Shown here: piece after piece, positions 6,789-7,978 of the stretch
How positions within the stretch are numbered: position 1 is the first letter of the stretch
Layout: each line of letters opens with the position of its first letter
Assembly (NCBI GenBank): GCA_046313675.1
Contig: JBKBXU010000225.1
Span: 1-7,978, forward strand
Direction of reading: 5' to 3'
Length of the DNA: 7,978 nt
Source of the DNA: JBKBXU01 sp046313675
Lineage (GTDB): Bacteria; Bacteroidota; Bacteroidia; Cytophagales; Cytophagaceae
Program-made: the position numbers and the translations under genes
Notes under the pieces: generated by a model
Databases searched by the model: none
Told to the model about the DNA's origin: nothing
Seen by the model: only the letters and a program-made list of their open reading frames with translations

Positions 6789-6851
6789 AGCAGGTTGAAA
6801 TTACGTTGTAAGATTAATAAATCAAGTGGAAAAATGAAATTTTTTAGGAGT

Positions 6852-6866
6852 GAAATTTTAAATTTC
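6852..6866. promoter_or_regulatory. 15-base AT-rich palindrome upstream of gmhA
   Basis: GAAATTT and AAATTTC pair as a perfect dyad around a single central T, about 64 bases before the gmhA start. It may be an operator, but such AT palindromes arise easily by chance and no promoter is seen beside it. Confidence 0.2.
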
Positions 6867-6916
6867 GGGCTGTTTTTGACTATTATTACCTGTATTTTAC
6901 GGGTCGGGGAAATAAA

Positions 6917-6944
6917 AAAACCCAAAGATTGCTCTTTGGGTTTT
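6917..6944 (-). terminator. Rho-independent terminator after the Asp-rich protein gene
   Basis: AAAACCCAAAG (6917-6927) and CTTTGGGTTTT (6934-6944) form a perfect 11-bp stem with a 6-base loop. On the minus strand the hairpin runs into a stretch of seven T and then ATTT. It lies 23 bases past the stop codon at 6968, so it ends the psd transcription unit and isolates gmhA-yifB. Confidence 0.88.
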
Positions 6945-6967
6945 AAGATTAAATTTCCTGTATCGTA

Positions 6968-7279
6968 TTAATAATAATCTTTTTCTTCTCCATCTCCATA
7001 GTCGCTGTCGCTGAAATCGTCGTTCCAGTTGTCGTCGTCATCATCATTCCAGTCTCCACCATCATGATCATCGTCGTCGTCTGCATCCCATACTTCTTTA
7101 AAATCCGCCTTAAATTCCAATTCGTTTTCTTCCTCTTCGAGGTCTTTAACAATTTGGGCGGTTAGGCCGGTACGTTCTAATGCATCTTTCTTGGACAAAC
7201 CCGCATCAAGAAGGGTTTTGTAAGCCTCAAAACTTACATAAAGGCTATCGTCATCAAGATCATCAAATTCTTTTTCCAT
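6968..7279 (-). CDS. Small acidic protein with Asp-rich tail, unknown function
   Basis: The 103-residue protein has two clear parts. Residues about 10-55 look like a compact helical unit; LLDAGLSKKDALERTGLTAQIV (23-44) has the spacing of a helix-turn-helix (AGLS followed by GLT), but this is by eye only. Residues 65-103 are a low-complexity tail in which 19 of 39 positions are Asp, with runs at 67-71 and 79-83 plus W, N, G and Y, and there are almost no basic residues. No signal peptide or membrane segment is visible, so it is probably cytoplasmic. The tail could bind divalent cations or mimic nucleic acid charge; both are inference. It starts 72 bases after psd, in the same direction, and is followed by a strong terminator, so the two are likely co-transcribed. 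I do not recognise a named family. Real coding is supported by the ATG, the close fit between genes and the terminator. Confidence 0.75.
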   Translation of the reverse strand: MEKEFDDLDDDSLYVSFEAYKTLLDAGLSKKDALERTGLTAQIVKDLEEEENELEFKADFKEVWDADDDDDHDGGDWNDDDDDNWNDDFSDSDYGDGEEKDYY

Positions 7280-7351
7280 AGGTTAAAATTCTTTACAAAA
7301 TTTTAGTGATTAATACTGTTTTTTTCAAGTTATGTTTCGCCAATTTTTTAT

Positions 7352-7978
7352 TTATTCAAACTCAGCCACGATGGTTTCTCCACCTCGGGTTTTTTGGCCT
7401 ATGTTTACTTTGATTTTTGCTTCCATTGGCAGAAGCAAATCTACTCTTGAACCGAATTTGATAAAACCTAGTTCCTCTCCTTGCTTAACTTCTTCACCGG
7501 CTTTTAAATACCATACAATTCTTTTGGCCAATGCTCCGGCTATCTGCCTGATTAAGACCGGGTGATTGTTTCTTCCTTGTATCACAATTGTAGTCCGTTC
7601 ATTTTCCAAACTCGATTTTGGATGCCAGGCAACCAGATATTTTCCGGCGTGATATTTAAAATATGCTACAACTCCCGTGATGGGATTTCTGTTTATGTGA
7701 ACATTGATGGGGGACATAAATATAGACACCTGCCTTCTCCTGTCATTAAAGTATTCTGTTTCCATAACTTCTTCTATCACAACAACTTTTCCATCTGCCG
7801 GGGCTATGACATGCTTGTCATTAATAATGATTTTACGACTTGGGCTTCTGAAGAATTGAAGTATTAATAAGTAACTGAACACAGAAACTACTACGGTAGC
7901 AGTCTGTAAATGGGTGTTTTCAGGAAAAAAGTAAAAGATAAGCAGTGAAAGGGCTGTTAGAGCTACAAATAACCAGAT
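7352..7978 (-). CDS. psd: Phosphatidylserine decarboxylase, short form (N-terminus outside window)
   Basis: The frame is open to the window edge, giving 208 residues. Family members of this short type run near 220, so only about ten residues are missing. A GTG at 7880-7882 is in frame but is not the start: the 32 codons before it encode a hydrophobic N-terminus typical of the enzyme. In window numbering two membrane segments lie at about 3-18 and 27-43, then PADGKV (60-65), SPINVHINRNP (89-99), and the self-cleavage site in KFGSRVD with G176-S177. In the family the chain cuts itself before this serine, which becomes the pyruvoyl cofactor, leaving a 32-residue alpha chain. The enzyme converts phosphatidylserine to phosphatidylethanolamine at the inner membrane. 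The PADG aspartate and NVH histidine are probably the other active-site residues. All key motifs are intact. The gene heads a unit with the small Asp-rich protein. Confidence 0.93.
   Translation of the reverse strand: MWLFVALTALSLLIFYFFPENTHLQTATVVVSVFSYLLILQFFRSPSRKIIINDKHVIAPADGKVVVIEEVMETEYFNDRRRQVSIFMSPINVHINRNPITGVVAYFKYHAGKYLVAWHPKSSLENERTTIVIQGRNNHPVLIRQIAGALAKRIVWYLKAGEEVKQGEELGFIKFGSRVDLLLPMEAKIKVNIGQKTRGGETIVAEFE

Noticed and set aside
6762..6971. Plus-strand frame spanning the region between gmhA and the Asp-rich gene, and the minus-strand frame 6659-6925
   Set aside because: They cross a clear terminator or overlap gmhA out of frame, and have composition typical of AT-rich non-coding DNA.
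6949..7152. Minus-strand frame rich in Met and Thr
   Set aside because: It is the shifted frame of the GAC/GAT-rich Asp tail; its repetitive composition is a by-product of the triplet run.
7280..7351. Promoter between psd and the Asp-rich gene (AAATTTTG with an upstream TTG)
   Set aside because: It misses the first base of the TAnnTTTG element and the spacing of the TTG is 22, outside the usual range; in AT-rich DNA this is weak.
7880..7882. GTG as start of phosphatidylserine decarboxylase
   Set aside because: The frame stays open upstream to the window edge and encodes the hydrophobic N-terminal segment expected of the family, so the gene continues beyond the window.

Overview
The window looks like chromosomal DNA of a Bacteroidetes (Bacteroidota) bacterium, probably Cytophagales- or Flavobacteriales-like. 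The evidence is a T9SS type A sorting domain, a DUF2723/TMEM260-type membrane protein, a short-form phosphatidylserine decarboxylase, mostly absent Shine-Dalgarno sequences, one good TAnnTTTG promoter element, and very AT-rich intergenic DNA between genes of about 50% GC. Genus-level assignment is not possible by eye. Every gene I can support is on the minus strand, so transcription runs from the high-numbered end to the low-numbered end.

In transcription order: (1) 7978-7352, phosphatidylserine decarboxylase, whose N-terminus lies outside the window, followed 72 bases later by a 103-residue protein with an Asp-rich tail (7279-6968) and a strong hairpin terminator (6917-6944). (2) A tight pair, gmhA (sedoheptulose-7-phosphate isomerase, 6788-6207) and a YifB/ComM AAA+ ATPase (6202-4664), separated by only 4 bases. 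(3) An AT-rich island holding a type II toxin-antitoxin pair: a small antitoxin (4390-4166) overlapping a PIN-domain VapC-like toxin (4176-3784) by 11 bases. The island has its own promoter-like element and a real Shine-Dalgarno, and it is bracketed by a perfect 25-base direct repeat (3680-3704 and 4537-4561). (4) A 122-residue secreted protein that is almost only a signal peptide plus a T9SS C-terminal sorting domain (3537-3169), followed by a hairpin terminator (3119-3147). (5) A 980-residue multi-pass membrane protein of the DUF2723 family (2988-46), a putative GT-C type glycosyltransferase.

The chromosomal genes fit a cell-envelope theme: phosphatidylethanolamine synthesis, heptose synthesis for surface glycans, a possible envelope glycosyltransferase, and a type IX secreted product. 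YifB/ComM (DNA processing in transformation) and the TA module are exceptions. I see no unmistakably new system. The most interesting items are the repeat-bracketed TA cassette, the cargo-less T9SS protein and the Asp-rich small protein beside psd.
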